A stretch of 39,422 bases of DNA from the NCBI RefSeq assembly GCF_003072125.1, contig NZ_QCYH01000017.1, positions 1 to 39,422 of the forward strand, read 5' to 3'. Position numbers and translations under genes: made by a program. This stretch comes from Pelagivirga sediminicola. GTDB taxonomy: Bacteria > Pseudomonadota > Alphaproteobacteria > Rhodobacterales > Rhodobacteraceae. Position 1 is the stretch's first letter, and every line of letters begins with the position of its first letter. Shown piece by piece: positions 7,857 to 17,170 of the stretch. The notes under the pieces are model-generated. The model did not search any database, was not told the DNA's origin, and saw only the letters and a list, made by a program, of their open reading frames with translations.

Positions 7857-8561
7857 ATGGGCCAACACATCATCATTGTCGAGGACGACCGCACCAGCCG
7901 AATGCGGCTGGCGGCTTATCTGCGCAGCCTCGGCTACCGTGTAAGCGAGGCAGAGAACGCCGATCAGATGCAGGCGATCATCGACTTTGATCCGGCGGAA
8001 TTGCTGCTGGTGGACATCAATCTGGACGGCAAGGACGGTCTGACCATCACGCGCGAGCAGCGCCAGATCTCGCGCGTAGGGATCATCCTGTTGACCGCGC
8101 GGGACGACCAAGTGGACCGGATTGTCGGGCTGGAAATGGGCGCGGATGACTACATCACCAAGCCATTCGACAAGCGCGAATTGGCCGTCCGGGTCAAGAA
8201 TCTACTGGCCCGCATCGCCGATATCGGGCAGCCGCCGCAAGGGGCCCCTCCGGTCGAGACGTTCGGGCCGTGGCGGTTCGACCGCATCCGGCGACGTATC
8301 GTGTCCGCCGCCCGGACCGAGCAGCTGAGCAAGCAGGAATTCGATGTCATGGCGGCGCTGGCCGAGCATCCGGGCCAGACGCTGAGCCGGGCGCGCCTTT
8401 CCGAGATGATGGGACGCGGCGCGATACGCTCCAATGACCGGATGATTGATGTGGTGGTCGGACGGCTGCGCAAGAAGGTGGAGCGCGATCCGTCACACCC
8501 GGAATGGATCCTGACCGAACACGGGCAGGGCTATCGTTTCGTGGATCCCTCATCGATCTGA
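7857..8561 (+). CDS. torR: OmpR-family response regulator, TorR-like
   Basis: TorR is the DNA-binding response regulator that switches on the TMAO reductase genes. The receiver domain begins [12 protein letters not shown], has the phosphoacceptor Asp53 in [10 protein letters not shown], Thr in ILLTARDD and Lys in YITKPFD. The C-terminal winged helix has [22 protein letters not shown] and [15 protein letters not shown], ending with the usual GQGYRF. The ATG at 7857 gives [10 protein letters not shown] and 234 residues; the frame is open for 12 more codons upstream, but those are not conserved receiver sequence. It is divergent from torA, and its 3' end overlaps the 3' end of torS by 31 bp. The assignment to TorR rests on the neighbours. 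Confidence 0.9.
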   Translation: MGQHIIIVEDDRTSRMRLAAYLRSLGYRVSEAENADQMQAIIDFDPAELLLVDINLDGKDGLTITREQRQISRVGIILLTARDDQVDRIVGLEMGADDYITKPFDKRELAVRVKNLLARIADIGQPPQGAPPVETFGPWRFDRIRRRIVSAARTEQLSKQEFDVMAALAEHPGQTLSRARLSEMMGRGAIRSNDRMIDVVVGRLRKKVERDPSHPEWILTEHGQGYRFVDPSSI

Positions 8562-11314
8562 AGTCCTGCCGCCTTTGCGGCGGCTTTCAACGTCTTGGTC
8601 GCGTCCTCGGCTGCCTTGAGCGCGCGCGCGAGTGACGGATCGCCCCCGATTTCCGCAGATGCCTCGACCTCTGCCAGCGCAGCCACCAGTGCGTCCAGCC
8701 TGAAATTCGACGCCGCGCCTCGCATCCTGTGCGCTGCTTTGCGCCGCGCCTCCTCGGCACCGGCTCGCAGCGTGTCGATCTCGCCCTGAAGGCCGTCAAG
8801 AAAATCGCGCACGATCAGCGCCGTTGTCTCCGCGCCAAGATCGGCGATATCGCCGCGCAGACTGTCGATGACCTGGTTGGCACCTTGCGGCAGATCGGCG
8901 GGCGCGCAAAGTGAAAGCACTTCGGCCAGTGCGCGGGGGGAAATCGGCTTGGACAGGATGCGCGCCACATTCAATGTGGCGCGATTTTCCGCGGTGTCCT
9001 CGATCAAATGCGCGGTCAAAGCGACGCGCAAGGGCGTGTCCGTGCGCGATCCGATGCGCGCGGCCACTTCCTTGCCGCTGATATCGGGCAGATCAAGATC
9101 AATCAGGACCAGGTCGAAATGCGCCGCATCCAGCGCGGCCAGCCCCGCAGCGCCAGTGGCGGCCTCTGTGACATTGCAGCCCATACGCTCCAGATATCCG
9201 CGGGCGACGATGCGGTTGACCTTGTGATCGTCGATGACTAGCACGGCGCGGCCCGCCTCAACATCTTGCCAATGCGCGGCGTCATCTGGGATCAGATCCG
9301 CATCGCCCATCATCAAGGGAACGGTCAGGGTGAACCGGCTTCCGACCCCCTCCTCGCTCTCAACGCTGAGTGCGCCGCCCAAGGTTGCCGTCAAGCTGCG
9401 AGAAATCGCAAGGCCGAGCCCCAGACCTTCTACTCCGTCGCGCCTCGCCTGGTCAGCCCTGCTATATTCATCGAAAGCGGTTGTCATGGCCTCGCTGGAC
9501 ATGCCGACGCCGGTGTCGGCCACGGTCAAGCTGAGGACAGGCTGGCCGGTATCTGGCGAGGTCGCATGATCGACGAGCAGCGTAACCGAACCGCGCTCGG
9601 TATATTTAACCGCGTTGGACAGCAGGTTGATCATCACCTGCCTGATCTTGGTGATATCGCCAAAGAGAACAGGCGGCGCGGTTTCTGACAGGTCGATGAC
9701 GGACTCCAATTGCTTGGGTCCTGCCAGCGATTGCAGGTGATGCCCCAGCTGCCCGACAAAGTCTCGCAGCATGAAATGAACCGGATTGAGGCGGTCGGCG
9801 CCGTCTTGATTCCCGGCATAGCTCAGAATGTCATTCGTCAGCTCCAACAGCTCGCAGGCCGAGCGATGCGCCGTTCTTACACGAGATTGCGCATCGGCGG
9901 CTTCGATATCATCCTTCAGCAAACCGAGCATACCGATTATTCCGTTGAGCGGCGTTCGTATCTCGTGGCTCATGCGCGCGAGAAACTCGGTCTTGCTTCG
10001 ATTTGCAGCCTCAGCCTCAGCGCGAGCGATATTCGACAGCTTCATTTCGCTCACCACGTCACCGGTCCGCGCGATGACCGCCTCTTCCAGATGAGTCCGT
10101 AAGCGTGCGGCCTCATACGCGCGGCGGCGCAGGATATTCAGAGCCTTTTCCATGCGCCCGATTTCATCCTGGCCGGTGATGGGCATAGGATCGCCGTAGT
10201 CGCCGCCCGCCACGGCCACGATCCGGCCCGACACATTCGCGAGCCGTGTGACCAGCTGCCTGCGCGCATAAAGCCAGAGGATAAATGCGGCGATTGTTGC
10301 CGAGACAACCACCGCCAAAAGGGTGAATGCAAGCGTGCGTGCGCGGGACTGAGCGGTGGCAATTTGCGCCAACCCCTGCGCCTGCACTCTATCCCGGCCG
10401 AGGCGGGCGCGCTCCGATATTTCCCGGATCGCCTCGCGCAAGCGGCTGCTGTCGGAGGAAATGACGGATTGCAAAGCCAGGCGCGCCGCTTGCTGGTCGA
10501 TGATCCCGCCGGTCGCGACTGCCCGACGATAATCTTGCAGCAGTGCGATTGCGTCCTCTTGAGCGGAGGATGAGGGTAGGAATTGTGCGCGGCGTTCTGC
10601 CTGATCTAATTGGACGGATATATCGGAATGCATAGCGGTCAAAGCCTTCGGCTCAGAGATGCGCTCTACTTGCTGTAGTTGCAGCCGAACCGCATCGACG
10701 ATCCGTGCCATTTCCGTAACGCGCTCGAAGGCAAAGAAAGATTCGTCGGCAAGTGCGTCGAGCGCCGGCCGGGGATCATCTGCACCCCCCTGGTAGAGCC
10801 CGACGATTCCGGCCGTAATTCTGAGTCGAGCCAGATCTGTTTGCGCCTCGATCAAAGCGTTGATCGCCGCGCCCTGCCGAGCGAGGTCTTGCCCCGATGC
10901 TTTGATAGTGCCCGCGATCTGTAATCTATCGAGGCCATTTCGCCTCATCTGGTCTACGATTTCGTCAGCACGGGTCCCCGAGAGTGCTGTCGGGCTCTGC
11001 GCGGTCATGCTTTCGAGTTTCAGCGCGCCGCTGCCTATGCGATCGACGGCCTCCTCGAGAGCGGCGGCGATCCGGTTAACCTCATCTGGCGTGTCCGCCT
11101 GCTCGAACGCGGCGACCAGATTGCCGACCCCTTCAGCGGCGGCGCCGATACGGCTGGCAAGCTCCATCGCCGGCAGGTTTGTGTTGATAAGGTCTGTCTG
11201 GCTCTGCGCCAGATAGCGGTTGACGGCTATGGCAACGACTCCCACCATGACCGCCAGCGACGCCATGGCCGAGAGAATTTGGATCAATCGCATGTCAAAT
11301 CTGGTCTGGCGCAT
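8531..11314 (-). CDS. torS: hybrid sensor histidine kinase, TorS-like (three-module phosphorelay)
   Basis: TorS senses TMAO together with the periplasmic protein TorT and phosphorylates TorR. The 927-residue protein has TM1 at about 9-33, a long all-helical periplasmic sensor, TM2 at about 327-350, HAMP, and HisKA with His450 in [16 protein letters not shown]. An HATPase follows ([25 protein letters not shown]), then a receiver with Asp739 in [10 protein letters not shown] and Lys789, and an HPt domain with His862 in [12 protein letters not shown]. This is the full His-Asp-His set of TorS. The ATG at 11314 is used; an alternative ATG at 11293 shares the tetranucleotide CATG with the torT start on the other strand. 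The 3' ends of torS and torR overlap. Confidence 0.9.
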   Translation of the reverse strand: MRQTRFDMRLIQILSAMASLAVMVGVVAIAVNRYLAQSQTDLINTNLPAMELASRIGAAAEGVGNLVAAFEQADTPDEVNRIAAALEEAVDRIGSGALKLESMTAQSPTALSGTRADEIVDQMRRNGLDRLQIAGTIKASGQDLARQGAAINALIEAQTDLARLRITAGIVGLYQGGADDPRPALDALADESFFAFERVTEMARIVDAVRLQLQQVERISEPKALTAMHSDISVQLDQAERRAQFLPSSSAQEDAIALLQDYRRAVATGGIIDQQAARLALQSVISSDSSRLREAIREISERARLGRDRVQAQGLAQIATAQSRARTLAFTLLAVVVSATIAAFILWLYARRQLVTRLANVSGRIVAVAGGDYGDPMPITGQDEIGRMEKALNILRRRAYEAARLRTHLEEAVIARTGDVVSEMKLSNIARAEAEAANRSKTEFLARMSHEIRTPLNGIIGMLGLLKDDIEAADAQSRVRTAHRSACELLELTNDILSYAGNQDGADRLNPVHFMLRDFVGQLGHHLQSLAGPKQLESVIDLSETAPPVLFGDITKIRQVMINLLSNAVKYTERGSVTLLVDHATSPDTGQPVLSLTVADTGVGMSSEAMTTAFDEYSRADQARRDGVEGLGLGLAISRSLTATLGGALSVESEEGVGSRFTLTVPLMMGDADLIPDDAAHWQDVEAGRAVLVIDDHKVNRIVARGYLERMGCNVTEAATGAAGLAALDAAHFDLVLIDLDLPDISGKEVAARIGSRTDTPLRVALTAHLIEDTAENRATLNVARILSKPISPRALAEVLSLCAPADLPQGANQVIDSLRGDIADLGAETTALIVRDFLDGLQGEIDTLRAGAEEARRKAAHRMRGAASNFRLDALVAALAEVEASAEIGGDPSLARALKAAEDATKTLKAAAKAAGLQIDEGSTKR

Positions 11315-12314
11315 CGCCCGACTTTACGGACGTGTCAGGACAGGCACAATCGGAACGGCTTGCCTTGGTGCATGCCTTTGTCTGTGCCTTGCGCTGGCGC
11401 CGATGCCTCTGTTTGCCGAGCCGTCGCGGCTTATCTGCGTTCTCGTCCCTCACTTCAAAGATGAATACTGGCTGAGCGTCGCTTATGGTCTTGAGCAGGA
11501 GGCGGCGCGGCAGAACGCTGATCTGCTGATGTATGAGGCCGGAGGCTATGCCGCTCAAGCGCGGCAGATCGAGCAACTGGCCGCGTGTGCGAACCGCGGC
11601 GTGGATGCGATCCTGATCGGTGCGGTCACGCAGGACGATCCGGCGCTGCGGGATGCCATCGCGGCCAGCGCACATGACGTGCCGATCTTCGGGCTGGTGA
11701 ACGATGTTGACAGTGATGCGTTGCAAGGCCGTATCGGTGTTGATTGGCACGACATGGGACTGGTTATCGGGCGTCACTTAGCCATGCTGCATCCCGAAGG
11801 CTCAGCAAAGCAATCGGCGCTTTTGGTCTCCGGTCCATCTCGCTCTGGATGGCCCGCGCTCTTGGAGGCGGGGTTGCGCGACGGGTTGGCCGAGAGCTCC
11901 GTAAAGATCATCGACAGATTTGGCGCGGATACAGGATTGCGCCAGCAACTCTCGATCGTTGAAACCGCTCTGAAGCAACATCCCGAGGCCGACTACCTGA
12001 TCGGCAGCGCGCCCGCCATCGAAGCGGCTATGGGATTGCGCGCCAGGCCAGGCGATCGCACGTCACCGACGCTCATATCGACATACATCAGCCACACGGT
12101 TCTGCGCGGTCTTATAAACGGTGCAGTCATGGCGGCCTCCTTCGATGACCCGGCCTTGCAGGGAGAATTGGCAATTCGGCGCATCGTCGAGGGGGCGGGG
12201 GCAAACCCCGGCCCTGGCCCCCTCGGACCCGAGGTGGTGCTGATGTCTCGGAGTGCGCAGGATTTTACGCAAATTCGGGTGTCGCCTGCCAATTATTTTC
12301 CCGACATTCAGTAG
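11292..12314 (+). CDS. torT: periplasmic TMAO-sensing binding protein, TorT-like
   Basis: TorT is a type I periplasmic binding protein that binds TMAO and signals to TorS. The product has a signal peptide (hydrophobic residues about 18-40, ending PLFA-EPS), then [24 protein letters not shown], a central [14 protein letters not shown] and a late [15 protein letters not shown], the order expected for this fold. At 340 residues it matches E. coli TorT in length. The ATG at 11292 was chosen because it gives a complete signal peptide; the upstream frame runs antisense to torS. The gene starts head-to-head with torS and has no intergenic space, so its promoter must lie inside torS. An inverted repeat overlaps its 3' end. 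Confidence 0.87.
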   Translation: MSNLVWRIARLYGRVRTGTIGTACLGACLCLCLALAPMPLFAEPSRLICVLVPHFKDEYWLSVAYGLEQEAARQNADLLMYEAGGYAAQARQIEQLAACANRGVDAILIGAVTQDDPALRDAIAASAHDVPIFGLVNDVDSDALQGRIGVDWHDMGLVIGRHLAMLHPEGSAKQSALLVSGPSRSGWPALLEAGLRDGLAESSVKIIDRFGADTGLRQQLSIVETALKQHPEADYLIGSAPAIEAAMGLRARPGDRTSPTLISTYISHTVLRGLINGAVMAASFDDPALQGELAIRRIVEGAGANPGPGPLGPEVVLMSRSAQDFTQIRVSPANYFPDIQ

Positions 12315-12346
12315 CCATGCGATTCCGCGTGCCGGAAAATAATTGG
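12289..12346. repeat. 13-bp perfect inverted repeat at the torT 3' end
   Basis: CCAATTATTTTCC (12289-12301) and GGAAAATAATTGG (12334-12346) are perfect reverse complements separated by 32 bases, and the left arm lies within the last codons of torT. The arms are AT-rich and no T tract follows, so this is not a standard terminator. It could act as a transcript 3'-end stabiliser or be a small mobile-element footprint. A further small GC hairpin followed by CTTTTT (12403-12424) just before the IS may be the true terminator. Confidence 0.55.
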
Positions 12347-12425
12347 GGTCTGGCCTCTCGTGGCAAATGTCGTGAAATTCCATACATGCCATCTCAAACC
12401 AACCCTCCGAGGGGGCGGCTTTTTA

Positions 12426-13257
12426 GGGTCAGGATTCATAACCAGTAGATGACGGTTGCGGCGAGAGCGATGGCCGAGAGGAACACCTTGGGGCAGCGGT
12501 CGTATCGGGTCGCGACGCGCCTCCAATTCTTGAGCCTGCCGAACATGATCTCGATCCGGTTGCGCCGCTTGTAGCGGCGCTTGTCATATTTGACTGGCGT
12601 CTTGCGCTGCTTTCGGCCGGGTATACAGGCGCGTATCCCCTTGTCCTGCAACGCTTCCCGGAACCAGTCCGCGTAATAGCCGCGATCCCCGAGCAACCAT
12701 TTGACCTTTGGCAGGCTGCTGAGCAGCGCCCGCGCGCCTATGTAGTCACTGACCTGCCCGGCGGTGATGAACAGGTCGATCGGTCGTCCCTGGCTGTCGC
12801 AGACGGCGTGAAGTTTTGTGTTCGTGCCGCCCTTTGTTCGACCGATCAGGCGACCGCGCCCCCTTTTTTGGCGGCCATGCTGGTCGCCGTTCGATGTGCC
12901 TTCAGGTATGTCGCGTCGATCATCACGGTCTTTCGCTCACCGTGTTCCGCAGCCAACCCGGCCATTATCCGCGCGAAAATGCCCTTCTCGCACCAACGTT
13001 TCCACCGGCTATAGAGCGTCTTGTGCGGGCCGTAAGCGGCAGGAGCGTCGCGCCAGCGCAACCCATTGCGATTGATGAAGATAATCCCACTCAACACCCG
13101 CCTGTCATCGACCCCCGGCTTGCCATGCGCTTTCGGGAAGAAAGGGGAAAGCTTGGCCATCTGCTCGTCGGTCAGCCAGTAAAGGTCGCTCATGTCACCG
13201 CTCCGTTTTTCGAGCCGTGAATCACGCAGGGCGACTGAAATCAATGCATCCTGACCC
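12426..13257 (-). mobile_element. IS5-family insertion sequence (IS427-type), complete, 832 bp
   Basis: Both ends begin GGGTCAGGAT in inverted orientation (12426 onward, and complement up to 13257) and are flanked by TA on both sides (12424-12425 and 13258-13259), the target duplication expected for this group. The single transposase is encoded in two overlapping phases. The element appears intact and sits between torT and the IS3 nest. Confidence 0.9.
12436..13193 (-). CDS. IS5-family transposase made by -1 frameshift (orfA + orfB)
   Basis: The transposase is read in two phases. OrfA starts at the ATG at 13193 (MSDLYWLTDEQMAKL, a DUF4096-type N-terminus), includes the first catalytic Asp in VMIDATYLKAHRTA and stops at 12846. 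OrfB continues in the -1 frame as GRLIGRTKGGTNTKLHAV, carries the second Asp in LLGDRGYYADWF and the Glu in NRIEIMFGRLKNW, and ends at 12436. The overlap has a run of six A followed by five G on the coding strand (12859-12869), a typical slippery site, so the frameshift is programmed rather than damage. This is the standard organisation of IS427-type elements. Confidence 0.9.
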
Positions 13258-13365
13258 TAGCTTTCTGTCCCCGTTACTACATAGAAAAGTATACGGTTTT
13301 GGAGTGCCCCCACTGAAGTGGTCCACCAACTGGGATAATATTATCCCATTTCAGGAGGACCAGAG

Positions 13366-13642
13366 ATGGCTGGAAAGAGACAAACCCGAAGAGATCGTGC
13401 TGAAGCTTCGGCAGGTTGAAGTGTTGCAAGGGCAAGGCAGTTCGATCGCTGATGCGGTTCGCCAGATTGGCGTGACGCAGCAGACCTATTATCGATGGCG
13501 CAAAGAATATGATGGCATGAGCCGTGATCAGCTCAAACGGCTGAAGGAGCTGGAGACAGAGAATACCCGGCTCAGACGAGCCGTGTCGGATCTGACGCTG
13601 GACAAGATGATCCTGGCCGAGGCCGCAAGGGGAAACTTCTAA
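13366..13642 (+). pseudogene. IS3 orfA of copy 1, start region frameshifted
   Basis: OrfA is the helix-turn-helix part of the IS3 transposase (KLRQVEVLQGQG, TQQTYYRWRKEY, a coiled LKRLKELETENTRLRRAV and the end LDKMILAEAARGNF). An ATG with a good AGGAGG site stands at 13366, but in that frame the product stops after 17 codons. Comparison with copy 2 (MAGTRDKPEDVV) shows that copy 1 lacks two bases, most simply one GA of a GAGA run near 13376. The rest of the frame is intact, so only the start is broken. A weak internal GTG or CTG start remains possible. Confidence 0.8.
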
Positions 13643-13674
13643 GCCCTTCCCGCCGCAGACAGTGCATTGACCAT

Positions 13675-14490
13675 GTGCGGCAAACCCTCAGCGTATCTGA
13701 GCGCCGGGTTTGCCGCACATTGGGTCAGCATCGCTCGACGCAGCGCAAGGTGCCCTGTGGTCTACCGGACGAAGCCCGGCTGACCGAGGACATCACCGCG
13801 TTGGCCGAAGAGTTTGGCCGCTATGGATATCGCATGATCACTGGGCTGCTGAACAACAGCGGCTGGCATGTAAATCACAAGCGCGTTGAACGGATCTGGC
13901 GGCAGGAAGGGCTTAAAGTCCCACAAAAGCAGCCCAAGAAAGGCCGCCTTTGGCTGAATGATGGTTCCTGCGTCCGGCTGCGGCCGGAGCGCCCGAACCA
14001 TGTCTGGTCCTATGACTTTGTCCAGGACCGAACCCACGACGGGCGGGTCTTCCGCACGCTGAATATCATCGATGAGTTCACGAAGGAGGCGCTGGTGATC
14101 CGGGTCAAACGCAGGCTCAATTCAACGGATGTGGTCGACGCATTGACGGATCTGTTCATCATGCGCGGTCCGCCGGAATACATAAGGTCGGACAATGGCG
14201 CAGAGTTTATCGCCAAGAAGGTGCGCGCCTGGATCGGTGCCGTGGGCGCAAAAACCGCATTCATCACCCCCGGCTCACCGTGGGAGAACGGCTACTGCGA
14301 AAGCTTTAACGCCCGCTTCCGGGATGAGCTGCTCAACGGCGAGGTCTTCACCACGTTGCGCGAGGCCCAGATCCTGATCGAACGCTGGCGTCGTCACTAC
14401 AACACGGTCAGGCCACACAGCGCTTTGGGGTACCGGCCGCCGGCGCCCAAGAGCATCGTTCCGATAGACCAAAGACCGACCATGCACTAA
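13675..14490 (+). CDS. IS3 transposase orfB (DDE integrase domain), copy 1
   Basis: The product contains an HTH_21-type segment (YGYRMITGLLNNSGWHVNHKRVERIW) and a full rve integrase core: Asp in HVWSYDFVQDRT, Asp in YIRSDNGAEFIAK, and Glu in NGYCESFNARFRDELL, ending with the typical YNTVRPHSALGYRPPAP. OrfB lies in the -1 phase relative to orfA and is normally made as an OrfAB fusion by frameshifting near the orfA end (13630-13642); the GTG at 13675 is only the first possible separate start. The domain is intact, but because orfA is broken at its start, full transposase may no longer be made from this copy. Confidence 0.92.
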   Translation: MRQTLSVSERRVCRTLGQHRSTQRKVPCGLPDEARLTEDITALAEEFGRYGYRMITGLLNNSGWHVNHKRVERIWRQEGLKVPQKQPKKGRLWLNDGSCVRLRPERPNHVWSYDFVQDRTHDGRVFRTLNIIDEFTKEALVIRVKRRLNSTDVVDALTDLFIMRGPPEYIRSDNGAEFIAKKVRAWIGAVGAKTAFITPGSPWENGYCESFNARFRDELLNGEVFTTLREAQILIERWRRHYNTVRPHSALGYRPPAPKSIVPIDQRPTMH

Positions 14491-14524
14491 CAATCAAACT
14501 GGACCACTCGATGGGGGCAGACCA

Positions 14525-14628
14525 GTTTGTTGAGAAGAGTAACAAAAATGTTGATCTAGTTTTTCAATATATTTCATTATGTCTTTCAACAAATAGCGTT
14601 ACAATATTCAACAATTCTGTTACCTTGC
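14525..14628. repeat. 104-bp AT-rich spacer with three GTAAC-N5/6-TGTTGA motifs
   Basis: Between the two inverted IS3 copies lies a short, strongly AT-rich stretch unlike its surroundings. It has three copies of the same motif: GTAACAAAAATGTTGA on the plus strand (14539-14554) and two on the minus strand (complements at 14586-14602 and 14608-14623), the latter two spaced 22 bp, about two helical turns. No coding frame fits. It looks like a binding-site cluster or the end of another element that the IS3 copies trapped. Confidence 0.6.
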
Positions 14629-14662
14629 TGGTCTGCCCCCATTGAATGGTCCGGTTTAAATG

Positions 14663-15275
14663 TTAGTGCATGGTCGGTCTCTGGTCTATCGGGACGATGC
14701 TTTCGGGCGCCGGTGGACGGTATCCCAGAGCGCTGTGCGGTCTGACAGTGTTATAGTGACGGCGCCACTTCTCGATCAGTATCTGGGCCTCGCGCAGACT
14801 GTAAAAAACCTCACTGTTCAGCAACTCGTCCCGGAACCGGGCATTGAAGCTCTCGCAGTAGCCGTTCTCCCATGGAGATCCTGGTGCGATGAAGGCTGTC
14901 TTGGCACCCACGGCCCCGATCCAAGCGCGCACCTTTTTGGCGATAAATTCCGCGCCATTGTCGGACCTTATGAACTCAGGTGGGCCGCGCATGATGAACA
15001 GGTCGGTTAGGGCATCCACCACGTCAACAGAATTAAGCTTCCGTTTCACGCGGATCGCCAGGGCCTCCTTTGTGAACTCATCGATGATGTTGAGCGTGCG
15101 GAAGATCCGCCCGTCGTGGGTCCGATCCTGGACAAAGTCATAGGACCAGACATGGTTCGGGCGCTCCGGCCGCAGCCGAACGCAGGATCCATCGTTCAGC
15201 CAGAGCCGACCTTTCTTGGGTTGTTTCTGGGGGACTTTCAGCCCCTCCCGCCGCCAGATCCGTTCGACCCTTTTG
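14663..15275 (-). pseudogene. IS3 orfB of copy 2, C-terminal part
   Basis: From KRVERIWRREGL onward this is nearly identical to OrfB of copy 1, with all three catalytic regions (SYDFVQDRT, IRSDNGAEF, NGYCESFNAR). The N-terminal part has been separated by the IS110-type element. The first residues of the open frame beyond 15275 come from the inserted element and are not transposase. No complete product can be made. Confidence 0.88.
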
Positions 15276-15501
15276 TCGTCTAATCGTTCAAGACATTTCC
15301 CAGGTCTTCTTTGTCGCTGTTCACCCATTGCGTTGTCGTCTTCGAGGTCAGGTGTTCAGGCCTGCCTCACAATGGCGCCATGCTTTAAAGTCTCTCGATG
15401 TGATTCACGCTGTCAGCGCCGGTCTTGCGGCGTGCAGCAAAGCGAGTCTCGAGATGACCTTGGCCAGACCCAGGACGTGTCTGGCGTTCCTTGCTCTTGA
15501 C
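15276..15501 (-). ncRNA. structured 3' non-coding tail of the IS110/IS1111-type element, candidate bridge/seek RNA
   Basis: Between the transposase stop and the element end are 226 bp without a credible gene. Two good stem-loops are visible: an 8-bp stem with one bulge (GAGG-T-CAGG ... CCTG-CCTC, 15344-15368) and a perfect 7-bp stem (GCCAGAC ... GTCTGGC, 15463-15485); a smaller AAGAC/GTCTT pairing lies near the tip (15289-15307). In IS1111-group elements the guide RNA that directs target choice is encoded in the 3' non-coding end, whereas the IS110 group carries it upstream. Only 51 bp lie upstream of this gene, so the layout fits the IS1111 type. The RNA itself is inferred. Confidence 0.5.
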
Positions 15502-16539
15502 TTATGCCGCTAAGCTCCTGTTTTCGAATACCGTGTTAGTCTTCCACATCGTCAGAAGGATCACTGCCAGCTTGCGTGCCAGTGCAACGCGGGCCTTCCA
15601 GCTGCCGGACCGGGCATTCAGGCGCAGCCCCCATTGCTTCAATGCGATCGAAGGCGATGCGCGGAACAGGAGCACCGTCGCCGCCTCGAAGAGAAGTTTA
15701 CGCGTCAATCGATCTCCTGCCTTCGAGATGCGCCCGCCAATGTCGACTTCGCCCGACTGGTAGCGCTTCGGCGTCAACCCGAGATAGGGCCCCACATCAG
15801 AGGCCGACCGGAACCGCGCGGGATCGTCCACGGTCGTGACAAAGGCGATCGCCGTCAGGCTGCCGAGCCCGGGCGCACTCGTCAGAAGCCTGCATGTCAC
15901 GTCTTCCCGCGCAAAGCGGGCAAGCTGACGATCAAATGCCCGGCGCTGATCCTTGAGACCGGAGAGAACAGACAGAAGGCATTCAAATAGATCGCGCAAA
16001 ACGTCATCGTCCGGAAGTGCCCGACGAACTGACTGCTCAAAGACCTGCCCTTTGCCTGCCGATAGTGCCAACCCGAAGGTCTTGGCCAAGCCGCGGATCT
16101 GGTTGATCATCATCGTAGACATCCGGACGATGCGCTCTCGCGCCGTAAGAACCGCCCGCATGCGGTAGCGGTCAAACGACTTGATCGCCACCGGCTCATA
16201 CCAACCACTATGCACCAGACGGGCCAACCCGAAGGCGTCGTTGCGATCCGTTTTGTTGGCTTGCAGCTTCAAGGCTGCAGCGGCACGCCGTGCGTGAATA
16301 CAGTCAACCGCTATCCCTCTTTCTCGCAGAGAATGCCAAAGCCAAACGGCTTGGGGCCCGGTCTCCATCCCTGCCCGAACCAGATCCGGTGCTTTCTCCC
16401 AAATGATCGCAGCAATCGCATCAGCCGAACTGGTTACGCAGCCTTCCCAAATCCGCTGCCCAGCATCATCCACAACGCAAACGGCTGTTTCCTTCATTGA
16501 CACGTCGAGTCCCACAAAATGCTTCATCTTCTCCTCCAT
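15502..16539 (-). CDS. IS110-family transposase (DEDD type)
   Basis: IS110-family enzymes use a RuvC-like DEDD domain and a C-terminal serine domain to move elements without terminal repeats. The N-terminus HFVGLDVSMKETAVCVVD holds the first Asp; AGMETGPQAVW and ANKTDRNDAFGLARL give further acidic residues. The C-terminal Transposase_20 domain is seen as LLTSAPGLGSLTAIAF, YLGLTPKRYQSGE and GGRISKAGDRLTRKLLFEAA. At 345 residues it is complete. The start may be the ATG at 16539 or the one at 16527 (MKHFVGLDV), both behind a purine-rich site. It appears intact and may be active. Confidence 0.92.
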   Translation of the reverse strand: MEEKMKHFVGLDVSMKETAVCVVDDAGQRIWEGCVTSSADAIAAIIWEKAPDLVRAGMETGPQAVWLWHSLRERGIAVDCIHARRAAAALKLQANKTDRNDAFGLARLVHSGWYEPVAIKSFDRYRMRAVLTARERIVRMSTMMINQIRGLAKTFGLALSAGKGQVFEQSVRRALPDDDVLRDLFECLLSVLSGLKDQRRAFDRQLARFAREDVTCRLLTSAPGLGSLTAIAFVTTVDDPARFRSASDVGPYLGLTPKRYQSGEVDIGGRISKAGDRLTRKLLFEAATVLLFRASPSIALKQWGLRLNARSGSWKARVALARKLAVILLTMWKTNTVFENRSLAA

Positions 16540-16590
16540 GCTGATGAAAGCGGTATCGTAGCACGAGAGTCGCCCCCTCAGATTACGCCA

Positions 16591-16825
16591 TGTGGTTCAC
16601 ACACCATCCCGCCTGGTTCAACAAACCGGTGATCTGGCGATAGCCATAGCGTCCGAACTCTTCTGTCAGTGCGATGATGTCCTCGGTCAGCCGGGCTTCG
16701 TCCGGCAGGCCAAGGGGCATCTTGCGCTGCGTCGAGCGATGCTGACCCAATGTGCGGCAAACCCGGCGCTCAGATACGCTGAGGGTTTGCCGCACATGGT
16801 CAATGCACTGTCTGCGGCGGGAAGG
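16591..16825 (-). pseudogene. IS3 orfB of copy 2, N-terminal part
   Basis: The reading frame gives RQTLSVSERRVCRTLGQHRST and YGYRQITGLLNQAGWCVNH, equal to the start of OrfB in copy 1, and is then broken by the IS110-type element. Together with the fragment at 14663-15275 it makes one former gene. Confidence 0.85.
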
Positions 16826-16827
16826 GC

Positions 16828-17105
16828 CTAGAAGTTTCCCCGCGCGGCCTCGGTCAGGATCATCTTGTCCAGCGTCAAATCCGACACCGCGCGCCTCAGC
16901 CGGGTATTCTCTGTCTCCAGCTCTTTTAGCCGTTGAGCTGATCCCGGGTCATGCCGCCATACTGCTTGCGCCAGCGGTAGTAGGTCTGCTGCGACACGCC
17001 GATCTGGCGAACCGCCCCTGCGATCCCCATGCCTTGTCCTTGCAGCACTTCAACCTGTCGAAGCTTCAGCACAACGTCTTCGGGTTTGTCTCGCGTTCCA
17101 GCCAT
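16828..17105 (-). pseudogene. IS3 orfA of copy 2, internal frameshift
   Basis: The gene starts well (MAGTRDKPEDVVLKLRQVEVL) but has lost one A after CAGCTC relative to copy 1 (near 16933). It then reads QLNG followed by TAA. After the lesion the old frame continues to LDKMILTEAARGNF. This copy is therefore dead independently of the IS110-type insertion. Confidence 0.85.
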
Positions 17106-17170
17106 CTCTGATCCTCCTGAAACGGGATAATACTATCCCAGTTGGTGGACCACTTCAGTGGGGGCACTCC

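Larger units (their letters stand above)
13300..14524 (+). mobile_element. IS3-family element, copy 1, with 4-bp target duplication
   Basis: The ends are TGGAGTGCCCCCA (left) and the complement of TGGTCTGCCCCCA (right), followed inward by a shared GTGGTCCA-type stretch; the element starts TG and ends CA like other IS3 members. GTTT flanks both ends (13296-13299 and 14525-14528), matching the 4-bp duplication usual for the IS407 group. Length is 1225 bp. OrfB is intact, but orfA has lost two bases just after its start. Confidence 0.9.
15276..16590 (-). mobile_element. IS110/IS1111-type insertion sequence inside IS3 copy 2
   Basis: The element of about 1315 bp interrupts OrfB between the codons for NH and KRVERIW. 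The trinucleotide TGT (ACA on the coding strand) is present at both junctions (15273-15275 and 16591-16593) but once in the intact copy, so it is either a 3-bp duplication or shared core sequence. No long terminal inverted repeats are visible, as is normal for this family; only a short TAATC match lies near both ends. Confidence 0.85.

Noticed and set aside
12846..12870. A disabling frameshift in the IS5-type transposase
   Set aside because: The A6G5 slippery run at the overlap is the normal programmed -1 site of this IS group.
14525..14628. CRISPR array or small plasmid origin
   Set aside because: Only three short motifs, one inverted, and no cas or rep gene nearby; an origin cannot be supported.
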